DNA of 64,000 bases. It comes from Prevotella sp. GTDB lineage: Bacteria > Bacteroidota > Bacteroidia > Bacteroidales > Bacteroidaceae. This document shows positions 1 to 7,759 of this stretch, piece by piece. Where the stretch lies: the NCBI GenBank assembly GCA_017413085.1, contig JAFPVC010000043.1, positions 1-64,000 of the forward strand, in the 5' to 3' direction. Numbering within the stretch: the stretch's first letter is position 1; every line of letters begins with the position of its first letter. A program made the translations under genes and the position numbers. The notes below the pieces were generated by a model, which was given only the letters and a program-made list of their open reading frames with translations, had not been told where the DNA came from and ran no database searches.

Positions 1-887
1 ACTTTGGTGGTTTTGAGGTCAACCAAAACGAAACATTTCAATAGATAGTTATAGAATACGAGATCAATGTAGTAATCATTGTCTTCTGTATGTATGTGCA
101 TTTGCCTATCAACCAAAGCATACCCTTTGCCCATCTCCATCAGAAAATGTTCCAAGTGATCAAGAATGGCTTGCTCCAGTTTGCTTTCTGTGAATGCTTC
201 CCGATGTTTAAGCCCCAGAAACTCTACAAGCATAGGGTTCTTGACAAAGGTTGATTTCTCGTTCTCATAATCAGCTGTCAAACGGCACATCTCGTCAATC
301 ACTTCTTGTCTCTGTGACTTTGGGGTTTGAGCAAGGCGATAGTAATATTGAGAATCAATATTGCGCTTCAGCGTGCGATAGTCCCATTGTTGTGTGGCAG
401 CCTCTTGCATATACCATATACGTGCTTCGGGGTCGGCAACACGTATCAGCCTTTCGTAGTGACTCCATGACAATTGGACGGGCAGTGCGATTCCGTCGGT
501 AACGGATTCGGCAGGCATTGTCTGCCGAATCTGTCTAAGTCTCGATTTGAATTCGGCAGGCATTGTCTGCTGAATTTGCAAGTCGCTGAATGTCAAGTAG
601 AACTTACGAAAACTCTTTATCTGCGTTTCAGAGAAGCCTCGCCCAAACTCTTTTGTAAGAACTTGGGATGCCAGTTCTACAACGTGCTTGCCGTATTCCG
701 CACGAATCTTTCCCTGTTGTTCCTGCTCTACAATACGTCTGCCGATAAGCCAATTTTGTGCAACCTGCATTAAATTAGCCATACGGTAGCTGGCGTCTCT
801 GGCAGCAGAGACGATTGTCCGAAGGTCGTTTACAAAGATTGTCTCTTTACCTTCTTGGTTATGCAACGTTATATTCTCCATAGTCAT
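1..887 (-). CDS. DUF1016/YhcG-type PDDEXK nuclease, C-terminus cut by window edge
   Basis: Reading the minus strand from the ATG at 887 gives about 295 codons open to the window start, so the C-terminus is missing. The start overlaps the hsdM stop as ATGA (4 bp), which implies translational coupling. The N-terminal part is helical (RYMANLMQVAQNWLIGRRIV-like region, then the EFGRGFSETQIKSFRKFYL segment around residue 90). A linker holds two copies of a QTMPAE motif, then comes LSWSHYERLIR, and a nuclease-like end (YYIDLVFYNYLLKCFVLVDL) that matches the D-x-E-x-K region expected in this family. DUF1016 proteins are often encoded inside Bacteroidota type I restriction-modification operons; hsdS and hsdR would lie beyond the window. 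Exact function is not known. Family call is firm, role is inferred. Confidence 0.85.
   Translation of the reverse strand, partial: MTMENITLHNQEGKETIFVNDLRTIVSAARDASYRMANLMQVAQNWLIGRRIVEQEQQGKIRAEYGKHVVELASQVLTKEFGRGFSETQIKSFRKFYLTFSDLQIQQTMPAEFKSRLRQIRQTMPAESVTDGIALPVQLSWSHYERLIRVADPEARIWYMQEAATQQWDYRTLKRNIDSQYYYRLAQTPKSQRQEVIDEMCRLTADYENEKSTFVKNPMLVEFLGLKHREAFTESKLEQAILDHLEHFLMEMGKGYALVDRQMHIHTEDNDYYIDLVFYNYLLKCFVLVDLKTTK
506..575. repeat. Two in-frame palindromic repeats inside the DUF1016 gene
   Basis: Near-perfect palindromes at 506-530 and 551-575 share the arms ATTCGGCAG and CTGCCGAAT (the second has one change in an arm). They repeat with a 45-bp period, exactly 15 codons, so each copy adds a RQTMPAES/QQTMPAEF-like peptide to the linker between the two domains. 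Confidence 0.85.
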
Positions 888-2506
888 ACCTTCTCTTTGT
901 TTATGCTATAGCCAATGCCCTTGAAAGCCTCTTCAAGCATCTTTTGTGATTCCTTCTCTCGTTGCATCAGTTCTTTCATTTCCTGCTGAATGCGAGCCAT
1001 TTCCTTGGGATAGTCTATCTCCAAATCATGGTCAATAAACTCGATGTATTTGCTTGGCACCAACGTCCAATTGTTCTGTTCAATCTCGTCAATGCTCACG
1101 CTACGATACAGCTCAGCTACAGCAAAGTTGTTGCCGTCCGTTCCCTCCGATTGCCATTGATGATAGATGTCTGCCACGCGTTGAATCTGCTCCGTAATGA
1201 GGCGCACCTTTTTCTTTTGTTCGCCCTTAACAGGATTCTCCTTCCATTGGCGCAAATCCATAAAGAGTATTTCATGTTCCCTGTTGCGAAGTTGACGACC
1301 ATGATACATGCCGCCCTTCTTGTTCTGATTCAGAATCCAGAAGGTGACGCTGATATCCGTTGTGATGAAAAGTTCTCTTGGCAAGATGATAATGGCTTCC
1401 ACTTTGTCATTCTCTATCAGTTTCTTTCGGATTTCAAGAGCATCAGTATCGCCCAATGCACCATTAGCCAATAAGAAACCAGCAACACCCGAAAGTGGCT
1501 TCAGGTGAGAAAGCATGTGCAGAATCCAGGCATAGTTGGCATTACTCTCTGGTGGAGTGGCATAATCAGTCCAACGAGGGTCGTTCTTCAAGTTATCATT
1601 ATACCAGCCTTTCAAGTTGAATGGTGGATTTGCCATGATATAGTCGAAGTAAAGACCTTTATGCAGGTCGTTGGTGAAAGTGGAATCGCTTTCAGAACCC
1701 AGATTATGACTGATACCACGCAGAGCGAGGTTCATCTTTGCCAAACGATAGGTGGCAGCCTCCTTCTCTTGTCCATATACATTGATACGACTGATGTCGC
1801 CTTGTTTGGCTTTCACCAGGTCGGTGCTCTGAATGAACATACCGCCAGAGCCACAACAAGGGTCATAGAGCGTGCCATCGAAAGGCTCTATGACAGTAGC
1901 AATCAGCTGCACTACATCATGAGGTGTATAAAACTCGCCTTCCTCCTTCGTGGCATTAACAGCAAACTCCTTCAGGAAGTATTCATATACGCGGCCTATC
2001 AGGTCCTTCTCTTCTCCAAAAGTCTTGTGGCTGATCTTGTTGACCTCGTCCACAATCTTCTTCATGTCGTTGGCTCCAAGGTTGCGCTGGGTGAATGTAC
2101 CTTCAACGAAACATCCCTTCAACGTAGGATTCGTTTCGCCAATACTGCGCAGAGCCGTATCAAGTGCCACATTCAGTTGAGGTGCAGCCGTGTTGATGAT
2201 GGTTGACCAACGAGCCTCTACCGGCAAATCGAAGGTACCATCAGCAAAAGTGGCATCATCGAAGAAAGCCTTGATAATCTCCTCGTTGTCTGGATCTAAC
2301 CCTTCCTCAATGAGTCGTTGACGAAGTGAAGCCACTCCATCCTCGTATTTCTCGCCCATAAAGCGGAGGAACACGAGAGTAAGCATCATGTCGCGCTTCT
2401 CAAAGAACGATCCAGAGTTCTTTGCCTGCCTCAATATATCTCTGCACTTAAACAGTATTGCTTCAAGATTCAGAGTCTCATCTTTTTTACTTGCTTTCTT
2501 TGCCAT
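884..2506 (-). CDS. hsdM: Type I restriction-modification system DNA methyltransferase subunit M
   Basis: 540 aa N6-adenine methyltransferase. It has the HsdM N-terminal helical domain (residues about 12-150), the EFYTPxxVV signature (191-199), the SAM-binding motif DPCCGSGG (215-222) and the catalytic NPPF motif (293-296). It methylates the host recognition site and forms part of the HsdR/M/S complex together with a specificity subunit not seen here. Length is normal for the family. The stop overlaps the downstream DUF1016 start by 4 bp, so the two are one transcript. A promoter TTG-N19-TAATTTTG lies at 2535-2564, just upstream of the ATG. No sign of damage. Confidence 0.95.
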   Translation of the reverse strand: MAKKASKKDETLNLEAILFKCRDILRQAKNSGSFFEKRDMMLTLVFLRFMGEKYEDGVASLRQRLIEEGLDPDNEEIIKAFFDDATFADGTFDLPVEARWSTIINTAAPQLNVALDTALRSIGETNPTLKGCFVEGTFTQRNLGANDMKKIVDEVNKISHKTFGEEKDLIGRVYEYFLKEFAVNATKEEGEFYTPHDVVQLIATVIEPFDGTLYDPCCGSGGMFIQSTDLVKAKQGDISRINVYGQEKEAATYRLAKMNLALRGISHNLGSESDSTFTNDLHKGLYFDYIMANPPFNLKGWYNDNLKNDPRWTDYATPPESNANYAWILHMLSHLKPLSGVAGFLLANGALGDTDALEIRKKLIENDKVEAIIILPRELFITTDISVTFWILNQNKKGGMYHGRQLRNREHEILFMDLRQWKENPVKGEQKKKVRLITEQIQRVADIYHQWQSEGTDGNNFAVAELYRSVSIDEIEQNNWTLVPSKYIEFIDHDLEIDYPKEMARIQQEMKELMQREKESQKMLEEAFKGIGYSINKEKV

Positions 2507-2534
2507 ATTTTTCCTTGATTTTCTTTCTTATTCA

Positions 2535-2564
2535 CAAAATTACAAAAAATCTGTCTAAAATCAA
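2535..2564 (-). promoter_or_regulatory. Predicted hsdM promoter
   Basis: On the minus strand, TTG (2564-2562), a 19-bp spacer and TAATTTTG (2542-2535) match the Bacteroidota -33/-7 consensus. The ATG is about 29 bp further on. Confidence 0.6.
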
Positions 2565-2770
2565 TTGTTTTTCTTGAGAAAATATTTTTTTTAATGTGCT
2601 ATTACATGTAATGATTATACAAAGTGTAAGAAAAAAGTCATGTTTTGCTTACACTTTGTGTTTTCAGAAGTGACGGGTTCGTGAGTGAAAATAGAGCGTT
2701 TTTAAAGCGTGAAGATAGTAAGAAGACGAGGTTTTCGTGCCCTTGTAGTGTAATATGGATACTTTTACAT

Positions 2771-3004
2771 TGTAATTAAGTACTGATTACAGTGTAATCA
2801 GGTGCTAATTACGGTGTAATCAGGTGCTAATTACGGTGTAATCAGGTGCTGATCAGACCGCTTTAAAAGCATTGAAAAAATTCTTTTACTGATTTTCAAG
2901 AGGTTACGCTCTGCTGTAGATTTCGCTGTATGCAAGCGAAGGGCAGGTTGGTGACTTGTATCGCAAGGAAACGTGGGTTGCAAAAATCAATGTGTAAGCA
3001 AAAC
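2771..3004 (+). repeat. Dispersed 22-bp-period element, copy 1 (array + 100-nt spacer + box)
   Basis: Four units of exactly 22 bp start at 2771, 2793, 2815 and 2837. Each begins TGTAAT and most carry ATTAC near the end; units 2 and 3 are identical. The array ends at 2858. A spacer of 100 bp (2859-2958) contains a hairpin TTCGCT...AGCGAA. Then a box begins TATCGCAAGGAAA and ends GTGTAAGCAAAA (2959-3004). The same box occurs at 36366-36410 (reverse) and 62237-62281. The element sits in the divergent hsdM/tadA interval (2507-3117), which has no gene. More partial box-like sequence (CTTACACTTTG) lies at about 2648-2658. Confidence 0.85.
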
Positions 3005-3055
3005 GGCGAAAAGCGTGACGGATTGTTTAGGCAATGGTTTTTTCCTGAAGAATAA

Positions 3056-3087
3056 TTTGGATATTCAAGTTTGTTTTTATAACTTTG
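3056..3087 (+). promoter_or_regulatory. Predicted tadA promoter
   Basis: TTTG (3056-3059), a 20-bp spacer and TAACTTTG (3080-3087): an exact match to the Bacteroidota vegetative consensus. It rules out the TTG at 3085 as a start. Confidence 0.8.
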
Positions 3088-3117
3088 CACTTCCACATTA
3101 TAAAAACAACAGAGATT

Positions 3118-3552
3118 ATGACAACAGACGAGCAATATATGCGTAAGGCTCTTGCCGAAGCAGAGCAGGCGGCGCGTGAGGGCGAGGTGCCCATAGGTGC
3201 CGTGGTGGTGTGCCGCGGACGGGTGCTGGCAAGTGCGCACAACCTGACAGAGACACTGCACGACGTTACGGCACATGCCGAGATGCAGGCCATCACCGCA
3301 GCCGCCAATGCGCTGGGTGGGAAATATCTCAGCGACTGCACTCTATACGTTACGGTGGAGCCGTGCCCCATGTGTGCCGGGGCATTGGGGTGGTCGCAGA
3401 TACCGCGCATAGTGTATGGCGCACCCGATGACAAGCGAGGGTACAGGAAGTATGCGCCGCAGGTGCTGCATCCAAAGACCGAGGTTGTCAGCGGCGTGTG
3501 TGAAGACGAGTGCCGCGAGCAGATGCAGCAGTTCTTTAAGACGAAACGCTGA
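3118..3552 (+). CDS. tadA: tRNA adenosine(34) deaminase, TadA family
   Basis: 144 aa zinc-dependent deaminase that converts A34 to inosine in tRNA-Arg (family knowledge). The sequence shows the HAE zinc-ligand/proton-shuttle motif at 53-55 and PCPMC at 82-86, the two halves of the cytidine/adenosine deaminase active site. The start at 3118 is preferred because an upstream in-frame TTG at 3085 falls inside the -7 box. It is a single-gene unit with its own promoter, divergent from hsdM, and ends before a bidirectional terminator at 3691. It could be another nucleoside deaminase, but length and motif spacing fit TadA best. Confidence 0.88.
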   Translation: MTTDEQYMRKALAEAEQAAREGEVPIGAVVVCRGRVLASAHNLTETLHDVTAHAEMQAITAAANALGGKYLSDCTLYVTVEPCPMCAGALGWSQIPRIVYGAPDDKRGYRKYAPQVLHPKTEVVSGVCEDECREQMQQFFKTKR

Positions 3553-3586
3553 TTTGTCTTTTTACGTTAATACCGTTAATTTCATT

Positions 3587-3640
3587 CATTAATGCCATTA
3601 ATGCTTTATCCTATGATTATTAATGCCATTAATGGTTTAT
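3587..3640. repeat. Short direct repeat downstream of tadA
   Basis: ATTAATGCCATTAATG occurs twice (about 3588-3603 and 3619-3634) in the A+T-rich spacer after tadA. Each copy contains the palindrome CATTAATG. No function is apparent. Confidence 0.6.
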
Positions 3641-3690
3641 ATTCACGACATTAACGATAAAAAAATGTTTCGTTGAGTTTACGTTATAAT

Positions 3691-3735
3691 AAAATCAGCC
3701 TCACCGCATCATTAAGCGGTGAGGCTGATTTCTTT
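3691..3735. terminator. Bidirectional intrinsic terminator between tadA and the PL11 gene
   Basis: A perfect 14-bp stem ATCAGCCTCACCGC (3694-3707) pairs with 3716-3729 around an 8-nt loop. A-rich sequence on the left and T-rich on the right let it serve both convergent genes. Confidence 0.85.
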
Positions 3736-3781
3736 ATATACTCTTTGGCTGTCAATTATTGTCAGCCATGCTCATTTCCGT

Positions 3782-6700
3782 TTATCTGAACAGCACCTTC
3801 CTTACAGTGCCGTCGCTCTTCCTCTCCAGGTAGATGGTTCCAGGAACAGGAGCCTGTACCGGACGACCGTCAAGCGTTGTGTATCCGATTACCACAGGTG
3901 CTTTCGTCTCGGCTGGAGCCTCATTGATGGCGGTGGCTTCCTCTTCAGCCTCCTCCACGTCGAAGCTTGCTGCCTTGGCGTTTACAGATACGAGGCTTGT
4001 GAGCGTGATGTTGTCGTAAGCCACGTGAGAATACCAGCGGCCAAGCACGTTCTGCAGTGACTGTATGGTAGCAAACGAGCTGCTCAGCGTAGCAGAGTTG
4101 ATGATGGTAGAGCCGTTGCGTGTGACGGTGAGCTTCACTCCGCTTGAGTTGCCTGTTATCGTGAAGTGGTAGAACTGCGACGGATAATAGGTAGAAGAAA
4201 TTGTAGCGTGAGAGCTCAGGTATGGGTCACATGCAATAGAACCCAGCGTTGTGCCGCTGCCGTTTGTCACGGTTGCCGTAGAAGCCTTGCCGGCGAACGT
4301 GATGTTGCAGAGCGTTCCGTTGCTGCCTATTACAGAAACCGTAGATGCGTTGGCGCTGCCGCTTACGAGTGCAAGGTCAAACTCAAATGTGTAGTTTGAA
4401 GCACTGGTGAAGTTGCTGTTATTAGCAAACGACAGGTTCACGGTGCGGTTGTTGTTGTTGCCAAGGTAGATGTGGAAGAAGTGGTTGCCACTGCTCTCAG
4501 CTACACGGGCCATTGTTTCTACGCTGCCTGCAGCCACGGTGAATCCGTAGTTGTTGGTGCTGGTTGACTCGAAGTCGAGGTTGTAAACCTGGTCGTATGC
4601 AGTGCCTGTAACCTTCAGGTAGAGCACACCGTTCTCAAGGGTCAGCGAAGCCTGAGATGTGCTTGCAATGTTGGCCTCGATGATGATGTCAGACAGACTG
4701 CCGCTTGCCACGCTGCCCACGTTGCCCAGGGCATACTTGCCCGGAGCGAGCGTAGATGAAGAGTTAATCTGAACCACTGGTGCCAGATACTGCGGACCAT
4801 ACTCCCAGTCCTGAGTGCGTATGTTGAGCGTAGTCATGTCGAGTTTGTCGCCGCTTGCGTTGGCAGAGCCGTTGATGTCGAACACAACTCTTGAGCCTTC
4901 CTTCACTGTCATGGTGCCCACGCTCATGTGGCCGTAACCGTTGTTGTTAGTGTAAGGCGTGGTCTTTGAGTGGTTACAGATGTAGAGTGCGCTGCCATAC
5001 TCCATCTCCACCGACTTGTAGTAACTCTCGGAAGCATCGAGAGAGCTGCCGAGGAACAATTCCGTGAAGCGGTTAGCCCATACCGGACTGTTAGAGATGC
5101 TGCCGTAGCATATCAAGGCACCCTGCCATACATCGGTGTTACCAGTGTGTGAGTGGGTTACATAAGGCAGATGGGCTGCTGAAGAACCCTGCTTACATAC
5201 GTTGGTGCTGCCCGAGAGACCGTAGCCTGTCAGGCGTATGCGGTCCCATGTGTGCTTAGTCTCGGTGTAGTTTACGAGGTCGCCGCCCTCAATGGTGGTG
5301 CGTGAGTTGAGGTAGATGGTAGATGGTTTTGCGCCGCTTGCGATAGCCACAGAATATTCAGAGCCGTTTCCATCTGGCCATACCAGCACGTCCTTTCCGT
5401 TGTATGATGTGCTGATGGTGCCACCGTTGCCGATGCCTGTGCGGTTGGTCCATGTAGATGGCGGTGGAGCCTGTGTCAGGCCTTCCAGTTCGCCAACGAA
5501 GAAGCTTGGGTGAGGAGGCTGGTTGTAGCCTTCAGTCTGCCATACCATAGCCTGACGATACTGGTGGTCATACCACAGTGAAGGTATACGGTAGGAAGTT
5601 GGTGTAACGGTGGTGTAAACACGAATATATCTGTTGTCAGCAGAGCGCATCACGATTTCCTCGCGCCAGTCGCCAAGGATGTCGCCCGTGGCACATGGGT
5701 TCTTCTTAGTGCCGTTGATACATGCAGTCTCATAGTTGCCGTGACCGGTGTCATATATTCTTGAACCGAGCTTGTCAACATACAGATAACCCTCGCTCGA
5801 ACCAGGACCGTTGATGGTCTCAGACAAGAGGTCGCCGTCCCAGTATATGCGCCAGTTGAGTGCCATAGGATATGGTGTCTGTGCATTCCAGTTGTTTGTC
5901 ATGCTGCTGATATATGTAGGCGAAGTCGGTGAAGACTGAATGTAACTCAGAGGAACTATGCCAGAACCTGTAGAAGCACCTATGCCACCAGGATATTCAT
6001 TAGTGAAGTTGCCTGCCATGCTGCGTCCGTCATCACTGCTGCCTATAGTGCGAGCGTATATCTCACAAGTAGCGGCATTGCGGAAGTTGTTACATGGGTT
6101 TTCCTCGTTGCAGGCGAATGTCTCCAGCCAAGGACGGAATGGGTCAAGGTCACCAGTGTGTGAGGCGTCGCCATGTCCCAATGAAGTTGAAGAACAACCG
6201 TGCAGTGAGGTATCGCTTGTGTGGAAGTCAAGCACCATAGAGCCGTAGATAATCTCGTCGCTGCCGTCCTCGTCAACGTCAGCTATAGAGAAGTTGTGGT
6301 TGCCCTGACCATACCAACCGGCGTTAGTGTAGCTGTGCCATGTGTTGCCTACCTTGTAGAGTTTGTTGGTAGACTTGTTCACGCGGTAGGTGCAGGCGTC
6401 TGTCTTGGTGTATATGCCGCGGCCGAGGAAGATATAAGGATTTACGCCGTCAAGGTAAGGCGCACCCATGAAATACTTGCTTGAGCGGTGGCCGTAGCTG
6501 TCGCCCCAGTCAGAGGCATTGCCGCGTGGCAGAGGATATTCAATGACGTCGTATGTGTAACCAGTCTGGCCATTTATATAAATGAGCCACTCTTCGCCGG
6601 CATTGGTGAATGTCATGTTGGCGGTATGGGTAATGCCAGAACGTATGTTCTCCGTCGTGCTGCCGATTGTTTCCGTTGTGCCGTCGGCATGGTGTATGAT

Positions 6701-7432
6701 GGTGTTTGCACCGCCACGGTAGAGCACCTCGCAGGCACCGTCCTCGTTCCAGTCGAATGCCACGGCGTCCCACTGTTCGTCGGCACCATAGCAGATGTTC
6801 GGTCCGCAGTCTATCCACCACAGGCGGCCATAGTCTATTGATGATGCATAACATTCTATCTGGCAGAACATCTGGTAGTTGGTTGTTGGGAACAGATTGT
6901 CCTGGTCTGTCTGGTTCTTGCGCTTTACGATGAAGTCAACCTTTCCGTCGCCGTCCACGTCGCCCAGAGAAATATCATTGATGGTATAGTTAGCCATTGC
7001 AGTACTTGGGTCTCTCTGCTTCCATACGGTAACACCGCTGCGAGCCTGTACGTTTGACACAGGTATCTCCAGATACTGCTGTGCCCATGGTGTTACAGAC
7101 GTACACTGTGAACCCACCGTACCGTTCTTTACGGCAGCCACGGTGTAGGTGTCAGACGAACTGCCGCCCGTATCGGTATAGTTAGACACGGTGAGGTTCT
7201 GAGCGACGAGTGAGCCGTTGCGGTACAGGTTGTACTTCACGTCATAGTACTCGTCGGCCTGAACGCGCCAACTGAGGTAAACGCCCGAACTTTGAGTTAC
7301 GGCAACCAAGCCACGGTCAAGAGCATCTGTCTTGCGCTGGGCATCAGCTTGTGAAACCGTTAACAGAGAGATTGCTGCAATGATGACAGCACCTCTCAGC
7401 CTGCGAAAGGCTGTCTTTTGGTTTTGAATCAT
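3782..7432 (-). CDS. Rhamnogalacturonan lyase, polysaccharide lyase family 11, with C-terminal extension
   Basis: 1216 aa secreted enzyme. A signal peptide (about residues 1-31, ending SQADAQ) precedes an N-terminal fibronectin-like segment starting TDALDRGLVAV, then the PL11 eight-bladed propeller rich in DxDGDGK/DVDEDGSDE calcium-type motifs (to about residue 640), ending WQTEGYNQPPHPSFF. PL11 enzymes cleave the rhamnose-galacturonic acid backbone of rhamnogalacturonan I by beta-elimination. The remaining 570 residues look like carbohydrate-binding or beta-sandwich modules. The C-terminus (GTIYLERKSDGTVRKVLFR) resembles the tails of the two pectin esterases at 30-36 kb and may be a sorting signal. 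A promoter lies at 7602-7632. No SusC/SusD pair is adjacent. Confidence 0.88.
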   Translation of the reverse strand: MIQNQKTAFRRLRGAVIIAAISLLTVSQADAQRKTDALDRGLVAVTQSSGVYLSWRVQADEYYDVKYNLYRNGSLVAQNLTVSNYTDTGGSSSDTYTVAAVKNGTVGSQCTSVTPWAQQYLEIPVSNVQARSGVTVWKQRDPSTAMANYTINDISLGDVDGDGKVDFIVKRKNQTDQDNLFPTTNYQMFCQIECYASSIDYGRLWWIDCGPNICYGADEQWDAVAFDWNEDGACEVLYRGGANTIIHHADGTTETIGSTTENIRSGITHTANMTFTNAGEEWLIYINGQTGYTYDVIEYPLPRGNASDWGDSYGHRSSKYFMGAPYLDGVNPYIFLGRGIYTKTDACTYRVNKSTNKLYKVGNTWHSYTNAGWYGQGNHNFSIADVDEDGSDEIIYGSMVLDFHTSDTSLHGCSSTSLGHGDASHTGDLDPFRPWLETFACNEENPCNNFRNAATCEIYARTIGSSDDGRSMAGNFTNEYPGGIGASTGSGIVPLSYIQSSPTSPTYISSMTNNWNAQTPYPMALNWRIYWDGDLLSETINGPGSSEGYLYVDKLGSRIYDTGHGNYETACINGTKKNPCATGDILGDWREEIVMRSADNRYIRVYTTVTPTSYRIPSLWYDHQYRQAMVWQTEGYNQPPHPSFFVGELEGLTQAPPPSTWTNRTGIGNGGTISTSYNGKDVLVWPDGNGSEYSVAIASGAKPSTIYLNSRTTIEGGDLVNYTETKHTWDRIRLTGYGLSGSTNVCKQGSSAAHLPYVTHSHTGNTDVWQGALICYGSISNSPVWANRFTELFLGSSLDASESYYKSVEMEYGSALYICNHSKTTPYTNNNGYGHMSVGTMTVKEGSRVVFDINGSANASGDKLDMTTLNIRTQDWEYGPQYLAPVVQINSSSTLAPGKYALGNVGSVASGSLSDIIIEANIASTSQASLTLENGVLYLKVTGTAYDQVYNLDFESTSTNNYGFTVAAGSVETMARVAESSGNHFFHIYLGNNNNRTVNLSFANNSNFTSASNYTFEFDLALVSGSANASTVSVIGSNGTLCNITFAGKASTATVTNGSGTTLGSIACDPYLSSHATISSTYYPSQFYHFTITGNSSGVKLTVTRNGSTIINSATLSSSFATIQSLQNVLGRWYSHVAYDNITLTSLVSVNAKAASFDVEEAEEEATAINEAPAETKAPVVIGYTTLDGRPVQAPVPGTIYLERKSDGTVRKVLFR

Positions 7433-7601
7433 TTTGTGATAGTTAGTTAAATTGTATTTATAAAGATTGATTGAGATAATTTATTTGCATATTGGTATTC
7501 CTGCTGGCATATTCTGCCGGCAGTGTGCTTCGATGGGTATCAGATGGTTTCCCTAAGGTAAGTATGGCTTTGTAGTTAGTTTAGTAGTTATTTGGTCGGT
7601 G

Positions 7602-7632
7602 CAAAGATAGTTTATTTTTTTTATACCGACAA
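7602..7632 (-). promoter_or_regulatory. Predicted promoter of the PL11 lyase
   Basis: Minus-strand TTG (7632-7630), a 20-bp spacer and TATCTTTG (7609-7602). The 5' leader would be about 165 nt, long enough for regulation, but no riboswitch was recognised in 7433-7600. Confidence 0.75.
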
Positions 7633-7668
7633 GCGTTTTAACCTTTTTTTTATATTCATTAACTATCA

Positions 7669-7745
7669 AGAAGTCAGAAGTTAAGACGAATGTGGTGATT
7701 TGTAATTTTTTACAGAAAAATTTAATGTCTTAACTACTGACTTCT
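7669..7745. repeat. Long inverted repeat after ccsBA
   Basis: Arms 7669-7687 (AGAAGTCAGAAGTTAAGAC) and 7727-7745 pair over 19 bp with one mismatch around a 39-nt loop. It may act as a transcription end for the minus-strand locus, but no strong T-run follows on that strand. Confidence 0.6.
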
Positions 7746-7759
7746 CGAAAAAAACGCTG

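Noticed and set aside
2771..2858. CRISPR array of 22-bp repeats
   Set aside because: Units are contiguous with no unique spacers, and no cas gene is present.
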